Shown here: positions 53,877-63,475 of the stretch, one piece after another
Layout: every line of letters starts with the position of its first letter
Numbering within the stretch: position 1 is the stretch's first letter
DNA from: Eurosta solidaginis
Lineage: Eukaryota; Arthropoda; Insecta; Diptera; Tephritidae
Direction: 5' to 3'
DNA: 64,000 bases
NCBI RefSeq assembly: GCF_040869045.1
Contig: NC_090319.1
Span: 172,148,645 to 172,212,644 of the forward strand
The notes under the pieces: generated by a model
Databases searched by the model: none
Seen by the model: the letters and a program-made list of their open reading frames with translations, nothing else
Told to the model about the DNA's origin: nothing
Position numbers and translations under genes: made by a program

Positions 53877-55912
53877 CGCTACAATTGAAGTTACAAAATC
53901 TCCACACAACATCAAAACTTATCCTAACCAAAACGAAGCAACTTCAACAAACTCATAGTGGAAACAAAAATCTCTTTTTTTGATGCAGCCTAATGTTACA
54001 TATGTACATGTACATGCTTGCGCACATGGGTGGTGATTTTCATTTATAAAAGCAACAATATGTTGCTACAGTTGATGAACACATTTTATTATTAAATTTT
54101 CATATTTTTTTATGCGTTTTTACACTCAATACCAAGTGAGGTTGTCAGGTAGTCGCCACCGAAAACATGTGCGCGGGCATACACGCAATGACTATGTGCA
54201 TTGGACTGCATGGAATCATGAAAAAAAAAAAAATTGGGTCAGCTTAAGCTATCAAAAAAAAGGTCCGTGGTTTCGTAAACCACATACCTATTAAATAATG
54301 CAATTTCCCTCAAATAAATATTTTTCTTGTTCTTTTGCCTAGTGCATTATATATAGGGGTCGTCACATAAACATAATTTTTTGTTGCGAAGAAACGAAAA
54401 AAAGGATAGTACAATGGCAAAGGCAACGTTACTTAAATTATACAAAGCGCTGCCAATTCCATTGCATACACCCGTTTTTATCGAGATAAAAATAAAAAAC
54501 AAAAATAAAATAAATAAAAATTTTCAATTAAGGCCACCCTACTATAATGCACGGCACACCGCACAATTCCTTTTTACTTTTCGAAGTAAAAAGTTGTAAA
54601 CACTATACGAAAAAAAAGGGAACAAAGAACAAAATTTTCTAACAGAAAAAAAATTGAGGACAAATTTCGGACACCCTAACAATCATCAATGCAATTTTGC
54701 TTTTCGAAGCAAAAACCCCAAAAAAAAAAAAAAAAAAAACCACTCAAAAATTTTCTTTTTTTTTACAATAAAAAAAAAAATTCACTACACACCCTACTAC
54801 ATATGTATGTTCTCACTCCACGATCGCATAATTTTATTGCGGATCGTTGCAAAAAAAACAAAAAAAAAACACAATCACACACTTTTCACTATGCTAGTTA
54901 CTCTGCTTTGGTGGAGGTTTTTTTTTGATTGACCTTTCATAGGTCTTCATTATCATATCTTTTTTCCTTTTTTTGTTGCAATATATATACACATATGTAT
55001 ATTTTGTTTCACAAAACACTTCACTAACGACAAATTAACAACGGAAAAGTTAAATGCCCGCGATTTACATTACTCGCCCGCACACGCACTAATTAAAATT
55101 ACAATTTTAAGAAAAAATTCACTCCCGCACGTTTTTCTTTTTGTTTTCGTTTCATTAATTAACATAGTGTACAAGTACAAGTGTGTTGACTTATCTGTCA
55201 AGCATTCTGACAGACACTCGCTGGATTCGGAATGACAGCGAATTCAAAATGGATACCATTACCGAAGGCTCCGAATGATTGAAAAATTGAAAAAGTCCAT
55301 ACGATTGGTAGTCAAAAATGTTGTCGTTGAGACTAAAAATGCGACTCTAGACCTGAGATTTCCATCAGGTGAGCGAGGCTGTTTGTAGTTTTGACGTTTA
55401 TCGCTTAGTGAACACACTTGGTATAGGTACACTATGTTAATTAATCCGGAACTGAAGTTAGTGAAATATGCAATATATCGATATTGCAAACAATCGATTC
55501 ACTAGTACGGTAGCATAAGGGTGTTGACACATCATCAATTATCCGTAAGGCTACATGCGTCACATACGGAAAAGCATGACGTAGACATTTACATTTATGA
55601 GAAACTAGTTAGTAATCAAAAATAAATGCTATAAATGCGGGGAAATATATAAATTAGACATTATTTGAGAAAATCTTTCCTGCTAATGTTTGGTTTGGCG
55701 TTGTTTCTGTCTTGGGGGTCCGAGGGCATCATTTGCAAAACAAATGAATATGAATTATATTACAATACAATACAGCTATCGCGTATTCATGTATCGCATA
55801 CATTACCGCGCTTCCACCAACAACCCCCTTATCAGGTGAAGTTCACATTTACTTTACCAGAATTGCTCGCCAACCGAAACATGCTCACTACGTCGACAAA
55901 ATTAGAACAAAT
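53877..55912 (+). other. BEL-2 region between pol and 3' ORF
   Basis: About 2 kb of AT-rich sequence with A runs (54720-54740, 54765-54780, 54845-54870). Short open frames show no motifs. In frame with the 3' ORF an ATG at about 55686 opens MFGLALFLSWGSEG, which looks like a signal peptide, but it lies before the predicted splice site and may be chance. Confidence 0.5.
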
Positions 55913-55920
55913 TATTTTCC

Positions 55921-55927
55921 TTTTCAG
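55921..55927 (+). promoter_or_regulatory. Predicted 3' splice site before BEL-2 3' ORF
   Basis: ATTATTTTCCTTTTCAG with AG at 55926-55927, four bases before the ATG at 55932. A strong pyrimidine tract. The same arrangement as in BEL-1. Confidence 0.55.
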
Positions 55928-55931
55928 AAAA

Positions 55932-57103
55932 ATGACGCGATTCACTGCAATTCGTAAAACAGCTGAGGCAAAGGGGTTCTCTTTGGCCTGTCGATTGTGC
56001 GAAAAGAAGCACCCACTCAGGGTGTGTCCTGTCTTCCGCGGTAGCACACCGGAAAAAAGGTGGTATTTTGTAATAAAAAAAAACTATTGCACCAACTGTC
56101 TGTCGCCTCTGCATAGCGCAGCACACTGCACATGAGGGACGGTGCAATAAGTGCAAGGACGACCACCACACCATGCTGCATATCGCGGAAGCTCAGGACA
56201 CGACGCGTCGGCGGCGAAACACGTGGCATCGCGGGCCACTGAGAACCACCGTAGAGGATAGCGACACCCTCTCATTAAACGCGTCCGAGGTCGAAACGGA
56301 GTCCTCTGGAGCGGAAACGTCTGCTTTCCGCCCAGGTGTAGCTCGCGGAGTGGAATCATCTGCATTCCACCCGCCCTCTACGAGCGGATTGGAAATGAAA
56401 ACTTTCCAACCGCGCCGTTTTCGACCTCTACTCAGGCACGAGGTGATCGCTAGCGGATTGGAAATGAAAACTTTCCAACCGCAGAGGAGCAGCCAGAATA
56501 GAAGAAAAAAACGACGCGTGCAGCATGCACAACACAATAATAAAAAATGGAGAGTGGACTCATCCGCATTCCACCTCCATCCAACGAGTGCTTTCCGGGC
56601 TGGGACGGTTGTCAGCCCACGTGCGCCGCCACAGCTGATCCAGTGCCTCACGTCGGTTGCACCCACGGCCGTTGTTAAGATTGAGTCCGGTGGGCGCTTG
56701 CACCTGGTTCGAGTTTTAGTCGATCCATGCGCTGCAACGTCCATCATCGCGGATGAGCTCATTCGCCGGCTCGGCCTTGATGTGACGGTTCTGGGGGATC
56801 GGCGTGGGTGCTTCATCAAGCTGCGGGGCAAGCATGGGCAGACGGCAACCGTCACCACTTATGCCGTGGCGTTGCCTCATTTCCGGAGGAAAACCCCACT
56901 AACAAGCCTGGATGCAACGGTAGCCACGCCATATGCCAACATCAGGCTCGCTGACCCACGGTTTTACGTCGCCGACCCAGTCCGATTGGTGCTCGGTGCC
57001 GACGTGGTCCCGAAGGTTATGCTGGGTGCCATACCAGCCGGAACTTTGGGGCCCCTGTTGGCACAGAACACCATCTTTGGCTGGGTATTGTCTGGCGCCT
57101 GTT
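55932..57103 (+). CDS. BEL-2 3' accessory ORF: zinc knuckles plus retropepsin-like domain
   Basis: From ATG 55932 (MTRFTAIRKTAEAKG). First a Cys/His array: CRLCEKKHPLRVC, KKNYCTNCLSPLHSAAHC and, after a one- or two-base slip near 56135, CNKCKDDHHTMLH. Then an acidic/Ser-rich linker with repeated SSAFHP-like and GLEMKTFQP units (56290-56600). Last an A17/DUF1758-type aspartic protease-like domain: VRVLVDPCAATSIIADELIR, LVLGADVVPKVM and LLAQNTIFGWVLSG, ending at a stop after Cys. The Asp is kept but DPC replaces the usual D-S/T/Q-G. The array resembles the BEL-1 3' ORF (21404-21988), which lacks the protease. It stands after pol, in the env position. The slip may be a recent lesion. Function unknown. 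Confidence 0.7.
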
Positions 57104-57105
57104 AA

Positions 57106-57520
57106 ATTCATATTTTTATCAAAGAGTAATTTTACATACTTTTTTATATATATACTTACACACATAAAATATATATGCCTACATACTTATACATAAAATG
57201 GATTTTTTAAATATTTTTCATACTTGGTTTTTGAAACCTTGGAATAATTGTAAAGTTATTCATAAAATGAACTTCCTTTATATACAAATGTTCTTTTTTT
57301 TTTTACGAAATAGTAAATTTAACTATGTTTTATACCTACCCACATACATGAAACTTGAAAATAAATGTGCCACTGAATTAGAACCATGTGTATCTTCATT
57401 TATTATTTTGCAATTTCTCCTTTAGGTGGCTCAAGTGGAACTAGTTTAAGCTTAATTTAAGCAAGTTCTGCGAACCAGCGGCGGGATATGTCCGAATACA
57501 TTTTGCGTTTCGCAAGGGGG
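57106..57520 (+). other. AT-rich 3' part of BEL-2
   Basis: Non-coding AT-rich sequence between the 3' ORF stop and the polypurine tract; the short open frames here (57198-57425) have no motif. Confidence 0.5.
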
Positions 57521-57522
57521 GC

Positions 57523-57536
57523 GGCATGTTTAGGCC
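57523..57536 (+). promoter_or_regulatory. BEL-2 polypurine tract
   Basis: AAGGGGGGCGGCA, directly before the 3' LTR at 57537. Confidence 0.6.
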
Positions 57537-57925
57537 AACAGCCCAAACTCTAAAACATATTGGGTCGCCCTCGCATTCGCTTTATATTTCTTAACAGAGC
57601 CAGTCGAACCGTTTATGTTAACTATGCAAATAAACATCGCAGGAATAAATAAACAGTTCGACTGGCAAGCGGGCTTAACAAATTCTGTTATTTCCTTCTT
57701 GGATTTTTTAACATCATCGTGTACGGACGTATCCCACCAGCGATTCCAGAATCATCAAAAAAAGGTAATCTAAAAATATATGTATATATGTAATTATATA
57801 CTGTCCTTAATCTTTAGTTCAAATAAAGATACTATATTTAAATTAAAATACTAATACCACTTTTTTCCTTTTTTTGCACTATATCTTGACCGGCACCATC
57901 CCCGAGCTGTGGCTCGGCCAAGACA
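57537..57925 (+). repeat. BEL-2 3' LTR
   Basis: Matches 48265-48658; followed by the target duplication GCATT. Confidence 0.95.
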
Positions 57926-58124
57926 GCATTGAACAGATTTCATGAGTGACAATCATGGTAAATGCAACCCTCCTCTGTATTTTGTTGTTGCCGCTAGAAC
58001 ATAAACTGTCAATCGGTCTTTCAATTTCTGCTGTCAAAAGTGATGGAAGGAGAAATGTCATTTTTAATTTTTGTCAACAAACCGAAAACTAAAACAGAAA
58101 ATTAACTAGTAAAAGTTGGTTTAC

Positions 58125-58352
58125 TGATATAAGAGCTCTTTGCCGCTCACGAAATATATTCTTTCACACCGACGCAGCACACGCAGTTGGCAAAATTTCA
58201 ATTAATACAATAAAATTGATTTAATGTCAATATTTGGCCATAAATTATATGGTCCAAAGGGTATTTGGGCACTTTATATACAGAGTGGATCTGGACAAGA
58301 GCGTGGTATACGTAGTGGTACTGTACCTGTACTGATTTGGTGCTGCATGTAA
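58125..58352 (+). pseudogene. NFS1 (cysteine desulfurase) exon fragment
   Basis: Plus strand. [17 protein letters not shown], a frame slip, then [20 protein letters not shown] and [16 protein letters not shown] before a GTAAGC donor (~58349). This is the PLP-lysine region of the Fe-S-cluster sulfur donor NFS1: the usual S-x-H-K is kept as FGHK, and the RRRPR stretch after ALY is lost. One exon only, in mitochondrial NFS1 order. A fragment; not functional. Confidence 0.85.
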
Positions 58353-58410
58353 GCTATTTGCCTTAACAATTTGTAGTTATCTTTCTGATATTTGTTTTGG
58401 TTTTTAAGGA

Positions 58411-59475
58411 AAACGTGACCTACTGGCCGAATTGTATTCGGATTTAAGCCCAAAATATATTGGATTTACAACACCGCCAACAGGAACTGGTGCTGCATAT
58501 AACGGTAGCGAAAGTGATGGGGGACTTCAAACAAGAAGTACACGGCGCCGCGAATTGCTTATACATACTACAAGTCCAGATATAGGCGGTAGCGATAGTG
58601 AGCTTTTGACTGATGCAACGACTACGTTATTAGGATGTGTGAGACGTACACGTAACCAGGAAGTATCGCCTTCACCGACTACATTAGCCGTAGCAAGTAA
58701 AAAGTTTATAAGTCCTATTGAGAAATTACTTGTGCGAAATGGTTCTGCGGTACTCTGCGAAGATACTATAGACAAAAAATTTGCTAACGATTTAGATAGT
58801 ATACCTACAACGTCAATGATTGGTAATATCGAGGGTGAAAGCGAGTTAGAAAATTAAGAGGTGATTCACAAAATGAAGACTGCACTAGAGCTGATATTGA
58901 GTGTATAAACACGGATAATGTGACGCAGGTAGAACAAAAACAGGAACATATGCAAAGCATTATTTCCGGGGGAAACAAAACAGATTTATCTTTTGACAAT
59001 GGGGTATCTCAAATTGCCTTCAAAGTAAAAAATGAAATAAGGACTGACGAAGAAAATGGGAACAAATACTTACAGCTGCACATATCATTTGTTCACGTCA
59101 CAGCACAATGTTAATTGGTGCACGCATAGGAGGTGGGCAAGTTATTTGTTGTGAAACATGTCCGACTGCTGTACATGGCAAGTGTTTAAATATTGCATTG
59201 GATCCGAGTGAAGGTTACATTTGTGACGAATGTGAATCGGGGCGGCTGCCTTTATATAGGGAAATGGTGGGGGCCAAATTTACATAATTTCGTTGTTGGC
59301 CAGCAATTATCCTACCACCTACAGAAATACCGAAAAATTTCAGACGAAGGCCCCATAATTCAAATGAATTCGTGGTACGTTTCTTTGGAACACATGATCA
59401 TGGATGGATTTCTAGGCGACGCGTATACCTTTATTTGGAGGATGATAGTTTGGAATCGCCAAGAATGAAATCAAG
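58411..59475 (+). pseudogene. NSD-type H3K36 methyltransferase fragment (PHD + PWWP)
   Basis: Plus strand. After a TTTTTAAG acceptor (58408) a Ser/Thr-rich open stretch runs to 58857 (RDLLAELYSDLSPKYIGFTT, RSTRRRELLIHTTSPDIGGS) and, past a slip, to ~59100. Then a PHD finger, IGGGQVICCETCPTAVHGKC and GYICDECESGRLPLYREMV, and a PWWP domain, [13 protein letters not shown] and [20 protein letters not shown], before a GTAAGTTG donor (59473). PHD followed by PWWP in this form is that of NSD proteins (Drosophila Mes-4). I cannot confirm that the first stretch belongs to the same gene. Slips and stops; no SET domain. The end of the PWWP is in the next exon at 60779. Confidence 0.75.
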
Positions 59476-59508
59476 TAAGTTGTACAAGTATTTATAATAT
59501 CAATCGTG

Positions 59509-60185
59509 TTTACATGGACGTAGGGCATATTAACTGATATAGGGGTTATAGAGAAATAAGGGAGAAAGAGAAAGCAGAAGGCCCCCCAGGGGGTTCGGGG
59601 GTTAGAATATAGCCGCGGTAGGTATGCCTGTCGTAAGAGGCGACTAAAATACCGGATTCAAGGGGTTTGTGTAGCGCAGCCCTTTCAGGTTGCCAGCGCG
59701 TGTTTACATGGACGTAGGGCATATTAACTGATATAGGGGTTATAGAGAAATAAGGGAGAAAGAGAAAGCAGAAGGCCCCCCCAGCGGGTTCGGGGGTTAG
59801 AATATACCCGCGGTAGGTATGCCTGTCGTAAGAGGCGACTAAAATACCGGATTCAAGGGGTTTGTGTAGCGCAGGCCCTTCAGGTTGCCAGCGCAATACA
59901 TAGCTTCTCCAAACCCAGTTGTCAACCTCACCTATCCGTGGCGAATTCTGTTTCATTAATACCCGAGTTTCTGGCGTCCCCGAACTCCTCATGGATCTAG
60001 GGGGTGGGGGTGGCCTAGAAAGACGCATGTGGTCATAACAAATCGTTCCCGTGATTGTCGGGCTTGGTACCGGACGTACCGGATCTGCATCCGGCAAAGG
60101 ACCATCAACTCGATAACACACCTCAAGGCCTTCGGGAAGTGTCCTTATCGCTACAACAACAACAACAGCAAGCAGAAGGGGCCTA
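59509..60185 (-). repeat. Interspersed repeat in intron, with 190-bp tandem piece
   Basis: On the minus strand it starts at a GTTGTTGTTGTTGTAGCGAT tract (~60160), passes GGCCTTGAGGTGTGTTATCG and CTGGCAACCTGAAGG, and ends GAACCCCCTGGGGG. The last 190 bp (59509-59698) are repeated at 59699-59888. I recall it as an abundant tephritid repeat but cannot name the family. The 191-codon open frame across it is not a gene. Confidence 0.5.
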
Positions 60186-60778
60186 ACGGGCTTATAATAT
60201 CACCTCGATTGTACAAGTACAAAAAATACTAAGTGGCTCTGCAAATATGATTTTTAGTCTTTGTTGTTGTAGCTTATCGCACACTCCCGAGGGTTTTATT
60301 TCCATATAAAGAGAAATATTTGTAATAATAGTGGTCATAATCGGTGAGTTAGCACGCGCATTTTTTACAATACTTGATTTCAAGAAACTGAAACTAAGGG
60401 CCTTATTATGTAACTCAATACGAATGGAAAGGCTATTTCAAGGCTGTCAATATAGTGTTAACTACTTTGTACTCTTTACTTAAATTTTTAAAATAATTTT
60501 TAATTGAGTTTTCGTGTTAACTTAAATTTTTTTATTCAAACTCAAAAATAAATAAAAATAAACTTTTAAAAATAAAATAAATATTTGGTTTATTACCAAA
60601 GTCAAATTACATATATTTTTTCTTAAATGCGAAAAAAAATTTGATCAGAATCGATTTACTTAATAAGGCCCTAAATGAACTGCACAATAGAAGCTCTCAG
60701 CTGAGTATATTATGTCCGATTACAGCCGAACTTAGAAATCATTACTTGCTTTAATATAAATTTTTGGATTTTGCAGGT

Positions 60779-61135
60779 TTATACTACAGCTATAACAAGG
60801 GCGTGGAAGAGGCCAAACGCATTTATGAAATTTTAAAATCCAAAAAGCTAGCACAAGTCTTTTTAGCGTAATGAGCAAGCAAATGGCAAAGCCATACTCA
60901 AATCACCACAGTATCGCCATATTCAACTGATGCGTTATTAATTCTATCATTTTGTACATGCGCTACAAAATCACATAACAGCAAATGCATTGCAAGCATC
61001 ATGGAAGACCTTCAAAGATGATTTAATACAAGCGAAATCAATTGAAGACATTTATCGCAAGCATACCACGTATGTGAAAAGGATAATCTTTCTTTGCATG
61101 CTAAATTGTCATAGCACAGAATTTTAGAATACTAT
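60779..61135 (+). pseudogene. PWWP-end exon fused to gamma-tubulin complex protein exon, unit 1
   Basis: After TTTTGCAG (60771-60778) comes LYYSYNKGVEEAKRIYEILK, SKKLAQ, which completes the NSD PWWP helix. Without an intron the sequence then turns, near 60870, to SPQYRHIQLMRY, stop, FYHFVHALQNHITANALQAS, WKTFKDDLIQAKSIEDIYRK and HTTYVKRIIFLCMLN, the C-terminal (GRIP2) part of a gamma-tubulin complex protein; which of the GCP2-6 family I cannot say. GCPs nucleate microtubules. Stop codons are shared with unit 2, so the decay predates the duplication. Confidence 0.65.
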
Positions 61136-61205
61136 TGAAAATATATTTAAAATATCGTTACGGTTTTACAAGTAAGTTAGCAGTACAAAAGTTAATAATT
61201 TTTCT

Positions 61206-61680
61206 GACGTAGGGCATATTAACTGATATAGGGGTTATAGAGAAATAAGGGAGAAAGAGAAAGCAGAAGGCCCCCCCAGCGGGTTCGGGAGTTAGAATAT
61301 ACCCGCGGTAGGTATGCCTGTCGTAAGAGGCGACTAAAATACCGGATTCAAGGGGTTTGTGTAGCGCAGCCACTTCAGGTTGCCAGCGCAATACATAGCT
61401 TCTCCAAACCCAATTGTCAACCTCACCTATCCGTGGCGAATTCTGTTTCATTAATACCCGAGTTTCTGGCGTCCCCGAAGTCCTCATGGATCTAGGGGGT
61501 GGGGGTGGCCTAGAAAGCCGCATGTGGTCATAACAAATCGTTCCCGTGATTGTCGGGCTTGGTACCGGACGTACCGGATCTGCATCCGGCAAAGGACCAT
61601 CAACTCGATAACACACCTCAAGGCCTTCGGGAAGTGTCCTTATCGCTACAACAACAACAACAGCAAGCAGAAGGGACCTA
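61206..61680 (-). repeat. Interspersed repeat, second copy
   Basis: Same repeat as 59509-60185, carried by the second unit of the tandem duplication but with only one copy of the 190-bp end piece. Confidence 0.55.
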
Positions 61681-62271
61681 ACGGGCTTATAATATCACCT
61701 CGATTGTACAAGTACAAAAAATACTAAGTGGCTCTGCAAATATGATTTTTAGTCTTTGTTGTTGTAGCTTATCGCACGCTCCCGAGGATTTTATTTCCAT
61801 ATAAAGAGAAATATTTGTAATAATAGTGGTCATAATCGGTCAGTTAGCACGCGCATTTTTTACAATACTTCATTTCAAGAAACTGAAACTAAGGGCCTTA
61901 TTATGTAACTCAATACGAATGGAAAGGCTATTTCAAGGCTGTCAATATAGTGTTAACTACTTTGTACTCTTTACTTAAATTTTTAAAATAATTTTTAATT
62001 GAGTTTTCGTGTTAACTTCAATTTTTTTATTTAAAATCAAAAATTAATAAAAATAAACTTTTAAAAATAAAATAAATATTTGGTTTATTACCAAAGTAAA
62101 ATTACATATATTTTTTCTTAAATGCGAAAAAAAATTTGATCAGAATCGATTTACTTAATAAGGCCCTAAATGAACTGCACAATAGAAGCTCTCAGCTGAG
62201 TATATTATGTCCGATTACAGCCGAACTTAGAAATCATTACTTGCTTTAATATGAATTTTTGGATTTTGCAG

Positions 62272-62630
62272 GTTTATACTACTATAACAAGGGCGTGGAA
62301 GAGGCCAAACGCATTTATGAGATTTTAAAATCCAAAAAGCTAGCACAAGTCTTTTTAGCGTAATGAGCAAGCAAATGGCAAAGCCATACTCAAATCACCA
62401 CAGTATCGCCATATTCAACTGATGCGTTATTAATTCTATCATTTTGTTCATGCGCTACAAAATCACATAACAGCAAATGCATTGCAAGCATCATGGAAGA
62501 CCTTCAAGGATGATTTAATACAAGCGAAATCAATTGAAGACATTTATCGCAAGCATACCACGTATGTGAAAAGGATAATCTTTCTTTGCATGCTAAATTG
62601 TCATAGCACAGAATTTTAGAATACTATTGA
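62272..62630 (+). pseudogene. PWWP-end / gamma-tubulin complex protein exon, unit 2
   Basis: Second copy of 60779-61135 with the same internal stop in the RY*FYHF segment and the same junction. Three bases shorter at the start of the PWWP exon. Confidence 0.65.
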
Positions 62631-62734
62631 AAATATATTTAAAATATCGTTACGGTTTTACAAGTAAGTTAGCAGTACAAAAGTTAATAATTTTTTTGGT
62701 ATAATTTACTTTTTCTTTTATTTCTCAAAGTAAT

Positions 62735-62945
62735 CTATAGTCACGCGAATTCAAGAAACGCAGCGGAGATGAGCATTTCACACATCCACGCTACGAAAAA
62801 CTATCCAATGATGAACAAGAATTTGATAAATTTATCAAATTAACAATTTATCTAGGTAACAAAATTGTACGCCATGGTTATTAGGAGATTGGCCAATTGA
62901 TTGCCTTTATTAATTTTAATCAGTACTATAGCGCCAGCACAATCG
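62735..62945 (+). pseudogene. Gamma-tubulin complex protein terminal exon
   Basis: After TTTCTCAAAG, one slip, then KKRSGDEHFTHPRYEKLSND, EQEFDKFIKLTIYLGNKIVR, HGY, a TAG stop, EIGQLIAFINFNQYYS. The final helix with a [LI].FN.YY-like end is that of GCP C-termini. Present once, to the right of the tandem duplication, so it pairs with unit 2. Pseudogene by the internal stop. Confidence 0.6.
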
Positions 62946-63475
62946 CTTAGAGTTTAAAAAAAAAATTAAATAGTACAAAATGTTTATTTTAAATGTCTCA
63001 TATGTAAACGCTGAATTTACTTTTGAAAAACTCGAATTTTTAATGCTACTATGTATGTATATGTTATTGTATATACAATATGTTTGTATGTATATGTATG
63101 CATGTATCTAATTTTACTATTCATTAATATAAATGCGTTGAATTATGGTAAATGGTGCTTGTTACCGGGTCTATATGCGGCAATGGGGCAACGTGAAGCA
63201 TTTGGAAGATTATATACACGCTTAATATTTTTAGTTTGTTGATATTTTAGGGATTACTTCTTAAAAAATTAATCATTTAATTATTTTAGTATATATATGA
63301 ATGTTAAATCAAAGATCTTTAACAAATTGTTCGATGTATTTTAATGCAACAAAAATATGTACATACATATGTATAATATGCATGTACCTAGTATGAAGAT
63401 TAATGAAAATGCAAGCTTACTATGTAGTAGGGCATTTTTTCTCTCAATTATTTTTTGTTTGTGTAATCCAGGCAT
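62946..63475. other. Spacer, one unexplained short ORF
   Basis: AT-rich with GTATGTAT-type microsatellite runs (63050-63105, 63360-63390). The open frame at 63051-63242 ends in YGKWCLLPGLYAAMGQREAF and GRLYTRL, which looks more protein-like than chance but which I do not recognise. Confidence 0.35.

Larger units (their letters stand above)
48265..57925 (+). mobile_element. BEL/Pao retrotransposon with rearranged pol (BEL-2)
   Basis: A 9.66-kb insertion with LTRs 48265-48658 and 57537-57925 (TG...CA) and the 5-bp duplication GCATT (48260-48264 and 57926-57930). The uninterrupted target in copy A (38975-38995) confirms the ends. Inside: primer-binding site, short leader, a truncated pol piece (48850-49610), two full 1,686-bp repeats of RT-end/RNase H/integrase, the rest of pol to 53876, 2 kb of AT-rich sequence, a 3' zinc-knuckle/protease ORF (55932-57103), polypurine tract. 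gag, protease and most of RT are missing from the 5' part. Confidence 0.95.
45570..57950. repeat. Segmental duplication, copy B (with insertions)
   Basis: Matches 36781-38999: a truncated gypsy LTR (45570-45890), flank, MADF exons and the unrecognised plus-strand fragment. Two later insertions interrupt it: the RTE-like LINE (45934-46588) and BEL-2 (48265-57925). After BEL-2 the match resumes with GAACAGATTTCATGAGTGAC and ends at 57950. Copy B lacks ~60 bp present in copy A at 38036-38080 and ~60 bp at 38270-38320. Confidence 0.9.
59711..62692. repeat. 1,495-bp tandem duplication
   Basis: 59711-61205 is repeated at 61206-62692 with only scattered differences (for example CAGCTATAAC versus CTATAAC at the PWWP exon). 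Each unit carries the interspersed repeat, an AT-rich part, the PWWP-end exon and the gamma-tubulin complex exon. Confidence 0.9.

Noticed and set aside
55665..55740. Signal peptide and env-like start for the BEL-2 3' ORF
   Set aside because: The hydrophobic MFGLALFLSW stretch lies before the predicted acceptor, is not followed by an ectodomain or membrane anchor, and has no match in BEL-1. Kept only as a note.
56193..56858. 221-codon minus-strand open frame
   Set aside because: Antisense shadow of the GC-rich BEL-2 3' ORF; no domain, while the plus strand has knuckles and a protease-like domain.
59546..60121. 191-codon minus-strand open frame
   Set aside because: Runs through an interspersed repeat; the same ~50 residues occur twice because of a DNA-level tandem repeat, and the copy at 61158-61616 ends differently. 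No protein family seen.
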